From the NCBI GenBank assembly GCA_944391355.1, contig CALXTG010000156.1, positions 1 through 16,858 of the forward strand: DNA of 16,858 nt. Reading direction: 5' to 3'. The position numbers and the translations under genes are program-made. Positions 6,963 to 14,661 of this stretch are shown here, piece after piece. The DNA is from an uncultured Alphaproteobacteria bacterium (GTDB lineage Bacteria > Pseudomonadota > Alphaproteobacteria > RF32 > CAG-239). A model generated the notes under the pieces. It saw only the letters and a list, made by a program, of their open reading frames with translations, ran no database searches and was not told where the DNA came from. Every line of letters begins with the position of its first letter. The first letter of the stretch is position 1.

Positions 6963-6990
6963 AAAAAAAAGAGGGCTTTTGCCCTCTTTT
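6963..6990 (-). terminator. Terminator of the OmpA-family lipoprotein gene
   Basis: AAAAGAGGGC and GCCCTCTTTT form a 10-bp stem with a 4-nt loop. On the minus strand it is followed by a long T-run. It lies about 20 bp after the lipoprotein stop. Confidence 0.88.
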
Positions 6991-7008
6991 AAAAACTGCG
7001 GAAATAAA

Positions 7009-7647
7009 TTATTGCTTATTGATTAAAACAATTTCCACGCGGCGATTCTGTTCGCGGCCGGCAGCCGTCGCATTGGATGCGATCGGATTGCTCGACCCCA
7101 AACCGTCGGTAATAATGCGGTTACCGTCAACTCCCTGCAGACGCAGATAATTGGCAACCGAATTTGCCCGGCGCAGCGACAAACTGTTATTCAGCGCGGC
7201 ACTTCCGGTATTATCGGTATAACCGACAATCTGAACCATAGTTTTGTTATATTCTTTGATAACTTTGGCAACCGAAGTTAAAACCGGCTGAAAAGAAGAC
7301 TGAATAGTCGCTTCATTACTTCCGAAAGTAATATTGCCGGGCATAATCAGATAAACTTTACCGTCCTGCTGGGCTACCTGAACCCCGGTTCCAAGCAGTT
7401 CCTGACGCAGTTTGCGAGCCTGAACGTCCATATAACCGCCGGTTGCCGCACCGCCTAATGCGCCGACTCCGGCACCGATCAAAGCGCCTTTTTCACCACC
7501 TACCAAAGCACCGATTCCGGCACCGGCAGCCGCCCCGATTCCCGTTCCCCATGCCGTTTTGGAAACTTTCTGCTCACCTGTATACGGATCAATGGCGCAA
7601 GCTCCCAAAAAAGAGACCATAACCACAGACAATATTAATTTTTTCAT
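7009..7647 (-). CDS. OmpA-family glycine-zipper lipoprotein (YiaD-like)
   Basis: A 212-aa envelope protein. The lipoprotein signal peptide ends in lipobox LGAC with Cys17, so it is probably outer-membrane anchored. Residues 33-72 are a glycine-zipper stretch (GTGIGAAAGAGIGALVGGEKGALIG), which can insert in or associate with membrane. Residues about 98-210 are an OmpA C-terminal peptidoglycan-binding domain, with GYTDNTG (142-148), NNSLSLRRANSVANYL (153-168) and NRRVEI (201-206). It likely tethers the outer membrane to peptidoglycan. The ATG is preceded by AAAGGAAA and by a promoter. The unit is monocistronic with its own terminator. Confidence 0.93.
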   Translation of the reverse strand: MKKLILSVVMVSFLGACAIDPYTGEQKVSKTAWGTGIGAAAGAGIGALVGGEKGALIGAGVGALGGAATGGYMDVQARKLRQELLGTGVQVAQQDGKVYLIMPGNITFGSNEATIQSSFQPVLTSVAKVIKEYNKTMVQIVGYTDNTGSAALNNSLSLRRANSVANYLRLQGVDGNRIITDGLGSSNPIASNATAAGREQNRRVEIVLINKQ

Positions 7648-7680
7648 ATGCTTTCCTTTCGAAAAATTTAACTCTTGTCT

Positions 7681-7709
7681 AATTTAATAAACCCGCGCGA
7701 AAAACTCAA
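7681..7709 (-). promoter_or_regulatory. Promoter of the OmpA-family lipoprotein gene
   Basis: On the minus strand TTGAGT (7704-7709), 17 bp, TAAATT (7681-7686). The predicted start is near 7674, about 27 nt before the ATG. Confidence 0.5.
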
Positions 7710-7819
7710 GAAAAATAAATTAATTATCGCGGAATATTTAATCTCCCGCCTGAAAATATTGACAAACCGACAAAGCAAAGTTACAACTCATACAGAAGAA
7801 AAATTATAAAAAAATTATT

Positions 7820-8218
7820 ATGGAAAAGAACAATAATGCCTTTGACCGCAAAAAATATTTTTGCGAATTGGAACTGGCTCTGCAAAAACTGAATCGGGAA
7901 ATTGAAAAATTTCACGATGCCGAAGCAGCCACCCGGAGACTCTGGGATAAAATCAAAGACTGCGAAGATGCCCCTTGCCGCCGCGAAATCATTTTTCCGC
8001 CGCAGCGCTCATATCAACCGGCTTTAGAAGAGTTTGGCAAACTGCTGAAACTGGGATATCGGCAAATGCCGTCATTCTGGCAGCGTTTGAAGCTAAAAAC
8101 TTTTCTCCGCAGACATAAAGAGTTAATACAAGACGAAATTGTTCAAACATTGTTAAAAAATAACAGCTTCCGTTATCGGAAGCTGTTATTTTTTAATCTA
8201 TATGTTTTCGGCAATTAA
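7820..8218 (+). CDS. Hypothetical protein reading through a terminator hairpin
   Basis: A 132-aa protein, basic and predicted helical (ELALQKLNREIEKFHDAEAATRRLWDKIKD at the N-terminus), with no signal peptide or membrane segment. I do not recognise the family. The start is the only early ATG and has no Shine-Dalgarno. The 3' end is odd. Codons 112 to 126 are encoded by a perfect 20-bp hairpin (8153-8196), and the TAA stop (8216-8218) lies beyond it, overlapping the convergent neighbour by 21 bp. Most transcripts ended by that hairpin would lack a stop codon. Either the C-terminus is a recent extension after loss of a stop, or non-stop mRNA is a feature of the gene. A spurious gene cannot be excluded, but the high-GC codon usage of the first 100 codons matches the neighbours. 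Confidence 0.65.
   Translation: MEKNNNAFDRKKYFCELELALQKLNREIEKFHDAEAATRRLWDKIKDCEDAPCRREIIFPPQRSYQPALEEFGKLLKLGYRQMPSFWQRLKLKTFLRRHKELIQDEIVQTLLKNNSFRYRKLLFFNLYVFGN
8153..8196. terminator. Perfect 20-bp bidirectional terminator hairpin
   Basis: Arms 8153-8172 and 8177-8196 are exact reverse complements, with loop TTAT. The core is ACAGCTTCCG with A-tract and T-tract flanks that work in both directions. It sits 1 bp past the stop (8198-8200) of the minus-strand gene, for which it is the natural terminator. It also lies inside the coding frame of the plus-strand gene. Confidence 0.92.
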
Positions 8219-9019
8219 ATTATAACAGGTCCGGATTATTTTTTCTTCAAAATGCGAACCGGCATCTGTCAGATGATTAGGGCCGTGATTCATATAAACA
8301 TACCCCTCATACGGCAGAGAAGCATGGCAAACCTTTATTTCCGGACGGCAATTTAAAAGTTTATCATCATTACAGACCGCAACCAAATCAAACGGGCGGC
8401 CGCCTCTTGCTTCGGCAATAACTTCATACAGTTTATTGATATGAACATCATCACAGGTAATTTGTTCCCCAAAAAAATTCATATCATCAAAACAGGCCGT
8501 TACAAACAGACAATAACGTTCATCTTTAAGCATTCGGCGAAAATTTTCAATCCTCCGGCTTAAACGGCGCTCAAAAACCATGCGGTTATTTTCTTTTTCA
8601 GGAACATATTTAATATGATAACGGCGATTAACCCAACAGCCCATTTCCTCGTCAAAATCACTGTCATCAAAATATCCGGCAAAGTCTTTGCTGATAATAT
8701 CAATCAAAGCCGGCAGATTATGCACGGCCAAATCAAACGGCATCGACAGTTCTCCTTCTGCTTTATGGCGTTTGATCTTCCAACAGGTGGTAAGGATTCT
8801 GACAAAACAGTTAAGTCCCAGAGAAACAATATAATACGCATTCTTATCAAGTTTACAACACTTGCGGCTCAGTTCATCATATACTTTCATTCCCCGATAA
8901 GCCTCGGTTTTCCCGCAATATTCACAAAAATAATTTAATTTCTCCCGCAAAGCCTTCCGCCAGGGTTTGTAGATGGCGATACTGCTCAATAAATTAATAA
9001 CGGGTTTCCGCAAGCGCAT
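8198..9019 (-). CDS. DUF1796-like putative cysteine peptidase
   Basis: A 273-aa protein from the ATG at 9019, which has a GGGAG ribosome binding site. The frame opens to an ATG at 9067, but that one has no such site. The block YYIVSLGLNCFVR (Cys71), then LSMPFDLAVHNLPALIDIISKDFAGYF, matches the pattern of the DUF1796 putative papain-like cysteine peptidase family: SLG-x-x-C, PFD, a following His, and an aromatic-rich helix. The N-terminal region (IYKPWRKALREKLNYF) resembles the basic helix seen at the start of some polysaccharide and LPS-modifying proteins. Such proteins often lie near surface-glycan genes, but no such genes are visible here. No signal peptide is seen. The activity is inferred from family resemblance only. 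Confidence 0.72.
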   Translation of the reverse strand: MRLRKPVINLLSSIAIYKPWRKALREKLNYFCEYCGKTEAYRGMKVYDELSRKCCKLDKNAYYIVSLGLNCFVRILTTCWKIKRHKAEGELSMPFDLAVHNLPALIDIISKDFAGYFDDSDFDEEMGCWVNRRYHIKYVPEKENNRMVFERRLSRRIENFRRMLKDERYCLFVTACFDDMNFFGEQITCDDVHINKLYEVIAEARGGRPFDLVAVCNDDKLLNCRPEIKVCHASLPYEGYVYMNHGPNHLTDAGSHFEEKIIRTCYNLIAENI

Positions 9020-9209
9020 GACAATAATCTCCCAAAACAAATTTCTTGTCTTGATTAATAGCATCATCGCTTGTTTTGTAAATAATTATTTGGCATAACC
9101 TTGGACAATCTTACCCAAATAAACAAAAGAAGCTCGCTTAATAAAGAACAAACTTTAACCCAATCTTAATGCAGACATGATAATTTTTATAAAAAGCAGG
9201 GAATACGAT

Positions 9210-9788
9210 ATGCAAGATTTAGTAAACGGCCGTTGCGGCTGGTGCGGAACCGACGATCTTTATATAAGATACCATGATGAAGAATGGGGTAAACCGGTGA
9301 CGGACGATAAAGTATTATTTGAATTTCTGATTTTGGAAAGCGCTCAAGCCGGCTTAAACTGGCTAACCATCCTGAAAAAACGCAACGGCTACCGCCAGGC
9401 ATTCCATAACTTCAACATCGATTCTGTTGCCCGCATGACTGACGAAGACTGCGAAAAACTGATGCAGTTTGAGGGCATTATCAGAAACCGTCTGAAAATA
9501 AAGTCGACAATCATTAATGCCCGGCTTTTTCTTTCCGTACAAAAAGAATTCGGCAGTTTTTATAATTATATCCAATCCTTTTTGCCTGACGGAAAACCGA
9601 TTGTCAACAACTTCCGATCACTGAGGGAAATTCCCGCCTCATCGCCCCAATCCGACGCGATCAGCCGGGATATGAAAAAGCGCGGATTTAAATTCTTCGG
9701 CACCACAATTTGCTATGCTTACCTGCAGGCCACCGGCTTTATCAACGACCACCTGACAAACTGCATCTGCCGAAAACAAAGCAAATAA
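9210..9788 (+). CDS. tag: DNA-3-methyladenine glycosylase I
   Basis: A base-excision repair enzyme that removes 3-methyladenine from alkylated DNA. The 192-aa product has zinc ligands Cys9, His22, His181 and Cys185 with the E. coli Tag spacing, the catalytic-site Glu43 in LILESAQAGLNW, and the RCGWC and YHDEEWG blocks. I chose the ATG at 9210, which has an AGGGA ribosome binding site 7 nt upstream and gives the family N-terminus. The upstream ATG at 9177 would add 11 unlikely residues. Only 16 bp separate it from the beta-lactamase gene, so the two are probably co-transcribed. Confidence 0.96.
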   Translation: MQDLVNGRCGWCGTDDLYIRYHDEEWGKPVTDDKVLFEFLILESAQAGLNWLTILKKRNGYRQAFHNFNIDSVARMTDEDCEKLMQFEGIIRNRLKIKSTIINARLFLSVQKEFGSFYNYIQSFLPDGKPIVNNFRSLREIPASSPQSDAISRDMKKRGFKFFGTTICYAYLQATGFINDHLTNCICRKQSK

Positions 9789-9804
9789 TTTTCAGGAAAC
9801 CGAT

Positions 9805-10629
9805 ATGAAATTTCTAAAAATTTTATTTGCCGTATTAATACTTTCATCCTGTAACAACCAAGCCGGCCAAGAAATAAATCTTTCCGAATATTTTCGCGGT
9901 ATAAACGGCACTGCGGTTTTTTACAACCCTACCCTCAACCAATATAAAATTTATAATTCAGACCTAAGCGCCAAACGCTCATCCCCCTGTTCGACATTCA
10001 AAATAATGTCCGCATATATCGCATTGTCAGAAAAGATTGTCACATCGCAAAATTCAGTAATTAACTGGAACCAAAAAAATTATGAATTTTCGGACTGGAA
10101 TAAAGACATGAACATCAGGGAAGCAATTAAAGTTTCCTGTGTTTGGTATTTCCGTGCTTTGATTGATAAAATTCCGCCCCGGACGATTGCCGCCTATCTG
10201 CAAAAATATCAATACGGAAACCAAGATATTTCCGACTGGGAAGGTACCCTTAATACCAATGCAAAATCAAGCGAATTAAAAGGTTTTTGGATAGAATCAA
10301 GCCTAAAGATCTCTCCGGTTGAACAAGTAAATTTTCTGGCAAAATTATTCGGTGACGGTGAAAAAAATACCGCCGTTAAAAATTTAAAAGACTTTTTATC
10401 CGTTTCCGATACCCCCGTAAAAATTTACGGAAAAACCGGTCTCGGCATTAAAGACAATCTGGTACAAGAAGCCTGGTTCGTCGGATTTTATGAAAAAAAT
10501 AACCAAGATATTTATTTTGCCGTCAAACTGGATGACAAGCAAAACCCAATCGAGGACTATCGTCACAAAGCCAGCCAATATGCCAAGCAAATAGCTTTAG
10601 ATATTATCGGGAAAGAAGATATATTTTAA
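9805..10629 (+). CDS. Class D (OXA-type) beta-lactamase family lipoprotein
   Basis: A 274-aa serine beta-lactamase/penicillin-binding fold protein. Class D motifs are in order: STFK (63-66, nucleophile Ser63 and carbamylatable Lys66), S-x-V as SCV (111-113), YGN (137-139), the W-I-x-x-S-L-x-I-S block with Trp162, KTG (210-212) and AWFVGF (223-228). The N-terminus MKFLKILFAVLILSSC is a lipoprotein signal peptide with the lipid Cys at 16, so the enzyme is predicted to be membrane anchored in the periplasm, unlike typical soluble OXA enzymes. The ribosome binding site is CAGGAAA. It follows tag by 16 bp. No insertion sequence or integron is seen beside it, so it is likely intrinsic to the host. 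Whether it hydrolyses any drug cannot be told from sequence. A BlaR1-like sensor is unlikely given the size. Confidence 0.92.
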   Translation: MKFLKILFAVLILSSCNNQAGQEINLSEYFRGINGTAVFYNPTLNQYKIYNSDLSAKRSSPCSTFKIMSAYIALSEKIVTSQNSVINWNQKNYEFSDWNKDMNIREAIKVSCVWYFRALIDKIPPRTIAAYLQKYQYGNQDISDWEGTLNTNAKSSELKGFWIESSLKISPVEQVNFLAKLFGDGEKNTAVKNLKDFLSVSDTPVKIYGKTGLGIKDNLVQEAWFVGFYEKNNQDIYFAVKLDDKQNPIEDYRHKASQYAKQIALDIIGKEDIF

Positions 10630-10642
10630 TTTAACAACAAAT

Positions 10643-10665
10643 AACCCCTCTGCAAGGGAGGTTTT
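10643..10665 (+). terminator. Terminator-like repeat, copy 1, after the beta-lactamase gene
   Basis: AACC-C-CTC, loop, GGG-A-GGTTTT forms a stem with one C/A mismatch, followed by TTATATTATGG. It ends the tag and beta-lactamase unit. Its layout (hairpin then T-tract then ATTATGG) is shared with the hairpin at 10786-10830. Confidence 0.55.
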
Positions 10666-10785
10666 ATATTATGGCGAGCCCAGATGGACTACTCTTCGCT
10701 CCGCTTGAGCTGCACAGGCGCTCGTTCGCTCCGCTCACCGGCGTCCTCCAGTCCGCCTCTCGTTGGTTTGAGCTGTCTTAAACTT
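10666..10785. other. GC-rich island of unknown nature between two terminator-like repeats
   Basis: About 110 bp of markedly GC-rich sequence in an AT-rich setting. TCGCTCCGCT occurs twice (10694-10703 and 10725-10734) and TTGAGCTG occurs at both ends (10706-10713 and 10768-10775). A frame of 65 codons crosses it on the plus strand, but its composition (Ser, Leu, Arg, Pro) looks random and I do not call it. The opposite strand of each edge ends in ...CGCCA or ...CCACCA next to TAATA, recalling a tRNA 3' end. No T-arm or cloverleaf can be drawn, so it is not a tRNA. It could be a dispersed repeat or an integration scar. The rest of the 340-bp gap (10831-10969) is AT-rich with nothing else I can support. 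Confidence 0.4.
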
Positions 10786-10830
10786 ACCATAATAAAAAAC
10801 CTCCCACAAGGGGAGATTTTTTATTATGGT
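10786..10830. terminator. Long hairpin, terminator-like repeat copy 2
   Basis: ACCATAATAAAAAA (10786-10799) pairs perfectly with TTTTTTATTATGGT (10817-10830), and an inner CTCCC/GGGAG stem continues after one mismatch, with loop ACAAG. It is symmetrical enough to act in both directions. It is related to copy 1 at 10643 in the same orientation. Confidence 0.65.
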
Positions 10831-10969
10831 GGGGCTTGGCTAGCAATTCACGAACTACGTTTCATGAAAAAAATTGAATAAAAGTAAAAATTGCAAGAAT
10901 CTAAATTTTTCTGGATTTTTACATAATTGTAAGTTATCATAAGAAAAATCAACATATTTGAGCTTATTT

Positions 10970-11956
10970 ATGGAAAACACAGAAGAATATATTTCATCTG
11001 CTTTTATTGACTTACATTATGAGGGTAAGAAAATAAAAGAACACACAATGGATTGGTACGAATTTTCATCCTCCATTGATGGTTTTACCTGCTTACTTAA
11101 AAATGTAGCTGAAACTCTAGGAGTACCTGAAAACAAATTAAGTATTGAAATTGGAAGTATTCAGGACGGAGGGCTAAAAACAAAAATAGTCATTAAATGT
11201 GCTATTGGGATATGGTTTCTTGATCATTTAGGTGGTTATATTCTTGACAACGCACTTGATGCCATTAATGCCGATAAGTTTATTAAAGAACAAACTATTA
11301 AGGTGGCAAATAAAACTCTTAATATTTGTGATAAAGGCTTAGATCTAGTAAATGATATTCTCGACAGAACAAATACTTTCATAAATAATAAACTTAATAA
11401 AAAAAATGAAAATAACCCTATCAAATTATTGGCAGCATCTAGAGATAGCATTGATACTCAAATAATGAAAAACCAAAAAAATCATAGATGTCTGGAGCAA
11501 TTTGTTGAATGTCTTTCAAACGATGTTGAAAAATTGGAATACTCTCCTAGTTCCTCTAAAGGACATAAAACAGATATAACATTTACTCCCAAAGAACTGC
11601 CATTCTTAACAAATCCAATAAAAGAAAAAAGAGATGAAGATAGTGAAGAAGTATCAACAGTATATGTAACTTTACGTCTTGAAGGTTCCCACTTAACCGG
11701 AGAAGAATGGTCATTTGTCGAAGTGAACAAATCAACAAAGAAAAAAACAAAACCTAAAAGATATAAAGCCGAAGTTTATGATTCTTGGCTGTTAAAACTT
11801 GGAAGAGAAAAAGCCTTAACAGAACTAAAAGATGTTGATTTATATTGTGAAATGCTTGTTAAAAGAATCACAAAAGATAAGAGAGACACAATTAAACGCA
11901 TAATTATTAAATGTTCAACAGAAAAATTTGAACCGACTTTATTTGATAACTATTAA
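10970..11956 (+). CDS. Hypothetical protein, first gene of an AT-rich two-gene cassette
   Basis: About 328 aa from the ATG at 10970; the frame also opens with a TTG at 10958. I do not recognise it securely. Residues 1-60 contain alternating polar and hydrophobic strands (AFIDLHYEGKKIKEHTMDWYEFSSSIDGF). A Gly-containing hydrophobic segment follows (CAIGIWFLDHLGGYILDNAL), then a helical, Asn/Lys-rich middle, and a C-terminal beta-rich region (STVYVTLRLEGSHLTGEEWSFVEV). Overall it recalls two-domain accessory proteins of unknown function found beside defence genes; that resemblance is from memory and weak. Codon use is far more AT-rich than in genes left of 10630, a sign of transfer. The next gene starts 22 bp after it, so the pair is probably co-expressed. 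It lies beside a broken integrase. Confidence 0.72.
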   Translation: MENTEEYISSAFIDLHYEGKKIKEHTMDWYEFSSSIDGFTCLLKNVAETLGVPENKLSIEIGSIQDGGLKTKIVIKCAIGIWFLDHLGGYILDNALDAINADKFIKEQTIKVANKTLNICDKGLDLVNDILDRTNTFINNKLNKKNENNPIKLLAASRDSIDTQIMKNQKNHRCLEQFVECLSNDVEKLEYSPSSSKGHKTDITFTPKELPFLTNPIKEKRDEDSEEVSTVYVTLRLEGSHLTGEEWSFVEVNKSTKKKTKPKRYKAEVYDSWLLKLGREKALTELKDVDLYCEMLVKRITKDKRDTIKRIIIKCSTEKFEPTLFDNY

Positions 11957-11978
11957 AAATCATATCAACTATAGAAAA

Positions 11979-12743
11979 ATGACTAATGCAAACGAATATA
12001 TAAATTTAACAAAAGCATTACTTAACAGAATTGGAACAACAACTTTCTATATACAAGAGCAGGATTTTGTATCTTCGGTTACGGTACCTTTCTTCAAGCA
12101 GATTGCTCAAATTGCATCTGACACTCTATTATTAATAGAAAAGAACTCGTTCTATAATGCCTGTCTTTTATCTACGAGTATTGTTGAGAGCATTATACAA
12201 CTAACCTGGTTAGACGTTGATATAAAAAAACGTTCCCAAAACTATCTTGCTTTTGGCCTAATTGAAGACCTACCCAGAATAGAAAATCATCCAGAAGAAT
12301 ATGAAGATACCTTAGAATGTTTAAAAATAATAGAAGCCGAGAAATTTTTAAAGAAAAATCCAGCTGATAAAAACCCATTAAACCGTAAAAATTATATTAA
12401 TCATTGGTACAACATAGATGGAGCTAGTGGGTTTGAAGCAATGGTAAAAAAACTCAACCAGCCATATATAAATAAAGTTTATGAAATGTATTCTATCCTT
12501 TGTGGCTTCAAGCACTTTCAACCATTTAATATTGTTAGATTATTTGATATTAAAGAAAAAAAATTATTTGAAAATGAGGGACAAAAGTTCATTGCATCTC
12601 AGATAACTTTATATTCCCTCATTGAAGCAGTTAATATTATCAATAAATATCAAGATAATAAAATTGAATTTCTAGATATAATGGCCAGAACAACAGAGTT
12701 AATGAAAAATGACTTAAGATTTCCTTTAACACCCAGCAGCTAG
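11979..12743 (+). CDS. Hypothetical helical protein, second gene of the cassette
   Basis: About 254 aa from the ATG at 11979; the frame opens earlier with TTG at 11928, inside the previous gene, but the ATG fits better. It is predicted nearly all alpha-helical. The run NACLLSTSIVESIIQLTWLDVDIKKRSQNYLAF, then the NHWYNIDGASGFEAMVKKL block, then YEMYSILCGFKHFQPFNIVRLFD resembles the DUF5677-like layout: a buried helix with Ser/Glu, an H-W-x-x-x-G-S-like segment, and a late 'S-x-x-x-H' helix. This is a tentative recollection. No membrane segment is clear. It overlaps the convergent recombinase gene by 18 bp. It shares the AT-rich codon use of its partner. A joint role with the upstream protein, possibly in element defence, is inference from layout only. 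Confidence 0.72.
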   Translation: MTNANEYINLTKALLNRIGTTTFYIQEQDFVSSVTVPFFKQIAQIASDTLLLIEKNSFYNACLLSTSIVESIIQLTWLDVDIKKRSQNYLAFGLIEDLPRIENHPEEYEDTLECLKIIEAEKFLKKNPADKNPLNRKNYINHWYNIDGASGFEAMVKKLNQPYINKVYEMYSILCGFKHFQPFNIVRLFDIKEKKLFENEGQKFIASQITLYSLIEAVNIINKYQDNKIEFLDIMARTTELMKNDLRFPLTPSS

Positions 12744-13916
12744 CCGTTTCATATTTTCATGATAGACATGAATGTCATTCGCCAAAGAAGAAAATGCTGC
12801 AATATTTTCTTTATGAAAATCAACAATCCCTTCAAATTTTGAACCGACCAACAATTTATCAAATGGTTTTTGTATTTTATAAATAAGTTTTTGCCCGTCC
12901 AAATAACAATCAGAAAGAAGCAATCCGAGTAATTCTCTCTTTTGCAAAGGGTCTGATGTTTTCATAATCATAGAAGCACTAGCCGCAATATCTAAAACAT
13001 CATTAACCGTATCTTTTATTTCCTGAGTAATATCCGCATATTTTTCTATCGTTTTTTGCAGCTCTTTTCTTTTTGCTTCAATATTAGCTTTTTCTTCTTC
13101 CCACTCAGAACGGTCAATACCTCCGTCAAAGAAAACATCTTTTACCCGACGTTCTCGAACATTTAATTTTTCAATCTCATTGGTAATCTGGCGTTTCATA
13201 ACTGCATTTACTTTTTCTTCATCAATAAGTCTTTGTTGGATATTTTTCTTTAAAAGCTCCACAATATCGCTGTTTATTCTGATTTTGCTGAAAACTTCTT
13301 CATCCAACTGATTCAGAATTACGGATTCGCTAACCAATTCTTGATCGCAAGGTCCTTTTAAACGACCGCAACGCAAATAAGTATATGTTTTGCCATTTGT
13401 CTTTTTATGAGTTTCTTCACTCAATGTACAACCACAATGCGCACATTTAATCAAACCCCTGAAAGCAAACGGAAGACCTCCATAAGCCTGTTCTTTGCTA
13501 TGTATTTTTTTGCCGGATAATAAGTCCTGAACTTTATCAAACAAAGATTTATCAATAAGATGCTCATAGATATGCGGAATAACTTGCCCTTTTACAATCA
13601 TCTCCCCATAATAAAAAGGATTCGTCAGCATATTATAAACAGCAACCCGGCTTATAGATTTTTTTGTTTTAGAGCGGAAAGAAGCTAAATTCATTTCCTG
13701 AGCCAATTTCCAAATACTTCTTAAAGAATGGCAACCGGTAGCATATTCCTCAAACAGCTTTTTTACAATTGGTGCACGCTCCGGATCTGCAATAACAGTC
13801 GCTTTATTTGTTTCATCTCGCGTATTTAAATACCCAATTGGCGCCCGTCCCTGCCATTTACCCAAAGACCAATTATAATTCATACTACGGTTCACATTGT
13901 CTCTCATATTATTAAT
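12726..13916 (-). pseudogene. Large serine recombinase, C-terminal part (after in-frame stop)
   Basis: This is the continuation, in the same frame, of the catalytic part at 13917-14351, beyond a single TAA. The first ATG is at 13907, giving 393 aa. Positions here count from that ATG. It opens with RDNVNRSMNYNWSLGKWQGRAPIGYLN, the recombinase-domain start. The zinc ribbon follows with Cys155, Cys158, Cys180 and Cys187 (KCAHCGC ... RCGRLKGPC). A Glu/Lys-rich coiled coil is at about 220-290, then a C-terminal region. These are the DNA-binding and synapsis-regulating parts of phage/ICE-type serine integrases. Without the catalytic domain it cannot recombine. A downstream start might yield a DNA-binding fragment. 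It converges on the hypothetical gene ending at 12743. Confidence 0.85.
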
Positions 13917-14351
13917 TTACATCTTCGCAGAAAGAATACCCATATCCCAACGAATACTATCTGCAGATGAGCTGTTTTGATTAAGAATAAGCCCCTCTTT
14001 ATAAAAATGTAATTCAATCTTATCTTCTTTTAATAAACCTTCCACAGCAACACATTCATTAAAACGTCTTTGAAAACGGTCAATACAATGAACGACAATA
14101 GCTGTTTTTTGTTTTTGCTTTCTGACAAACTCTAACATTTCATTAAATTTAGTACGTTTGCCGACCGTTGAACTTTCGATAACGCGATATTTCTTTAAAA
14201 TAGCTAGACCCCGTTTCTGACAATATTCCGCCATAATATCATGTTGCGCGTCTAAAGAAGCTCCGGGTTCTTGTTCTTTACTGGAAACACGAGCAAAAAT
14301 AACAGCTTGTTTACAATTTTCTGATTGAATGCATTGATATTTTTTAGACAT
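13917..14351 (-). pseudogene. Large serine recombinase, N-terminal catalytic part (truncated by TAA)
   Basis: A 144-aa resolvase-type catalytic domain. The nucleophile Ser23 is in AVIFARVSSKEQ, and DRFQRR (91-96) matches the D-R-x-x-R motif. The sequence ends WDMGILSAKM and then TAA at 13919-13917. Intact relatives continue here with a Tyr-containing helix (pattern A-K-x-Y-V/I-x-N-x-R-D-N-V). The frame resumes at once with INNMRDNV, so one TAY-to-TAA change explains the break. The full gene would be 12726-14351, about 540 codons, the usual length for a serine integrase. It probably mobilised the surrounding element. A sequencing error is the main alternative. Confidence 0.85.
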
Positions 14352-14379
14352 TAGCTACTCCTCTGTTTTTACATAAAAC

Positions 14380-14397
14380 TATTATGTCGCGATAATA
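14380..14397. repeat. Short dyad upstream of the recombinase gene
   Basis: TATTAT (14380-14385) and ATAATA (14392-14397) flank GTCGCG, 29 bp before the recombinase start. Integrase attachment sites and operators often lie here, but the dyad is short and AT-rich, so this is only a candidate. Confidence 0.25.
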
Positions 14398-14460
14398 TGG
14401 GAATGTACTCAGTTATTATCAGATATTGACGACTTTTTTTGCTAATATTTTACTGATTTT

Positions 14461-14661
14461 TCAATTCATTAAGTCCTTATCATTGGGAATTTCAGAACTT
14501 ATTGACACGGATGTCATTATGTTTTTTGTTTTATAAATATTTTTGATACCAACCGTAAAAAATTTAATCAGATTATCCGTCATTTCCGTTAGCTCAATAT
14601 CCGTAACGTCGGGATAGAGAACTGATAACTCATTTTTGAGTCTTTCAAATTCATTTAACAT
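14461..14661 (-). CDS. Small hypothetical protein upstream of the recombinase
   Basis: A 66-aa product, MLNEFERLKNELSVLYPDVTDIELTEMTDNLIKFF..., predicted to be two or three helices with an acidic middle. Small ORFs with a similar YPDxTDxEL...NLIKFF pattern often sit before large serine recombinases in alphaproteobacterial elements; this is recollection, not a search result. It is oriented with the recombinase, with a 109-bp gap. No good ribosome binding site is visible, so confidence is moderate. Confidence 0.55.
   Translation of the reverse strand: MLNEFERLKNELSVLYPDVTDIELTEMTDNLIKFFTVGIKNIYKTKNIMTSVSISSEIPNDKDLMN

Noticed and set aside
10666..10850. Possible tRNA genes suggested by reverse-strand ...CGCCA and ...CCACCA ends
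   Set aside because: No T-arm consensus, anticodon arm or acceptor partner can be found at the right distances.
10684..10881. 65-codon plus-strand frame over the GC island and second hairpin
   Set aside because: It runs through a strong hairpin, is low-complexity (Ser, Leu, Arg) and lacks a ribosome binding site.
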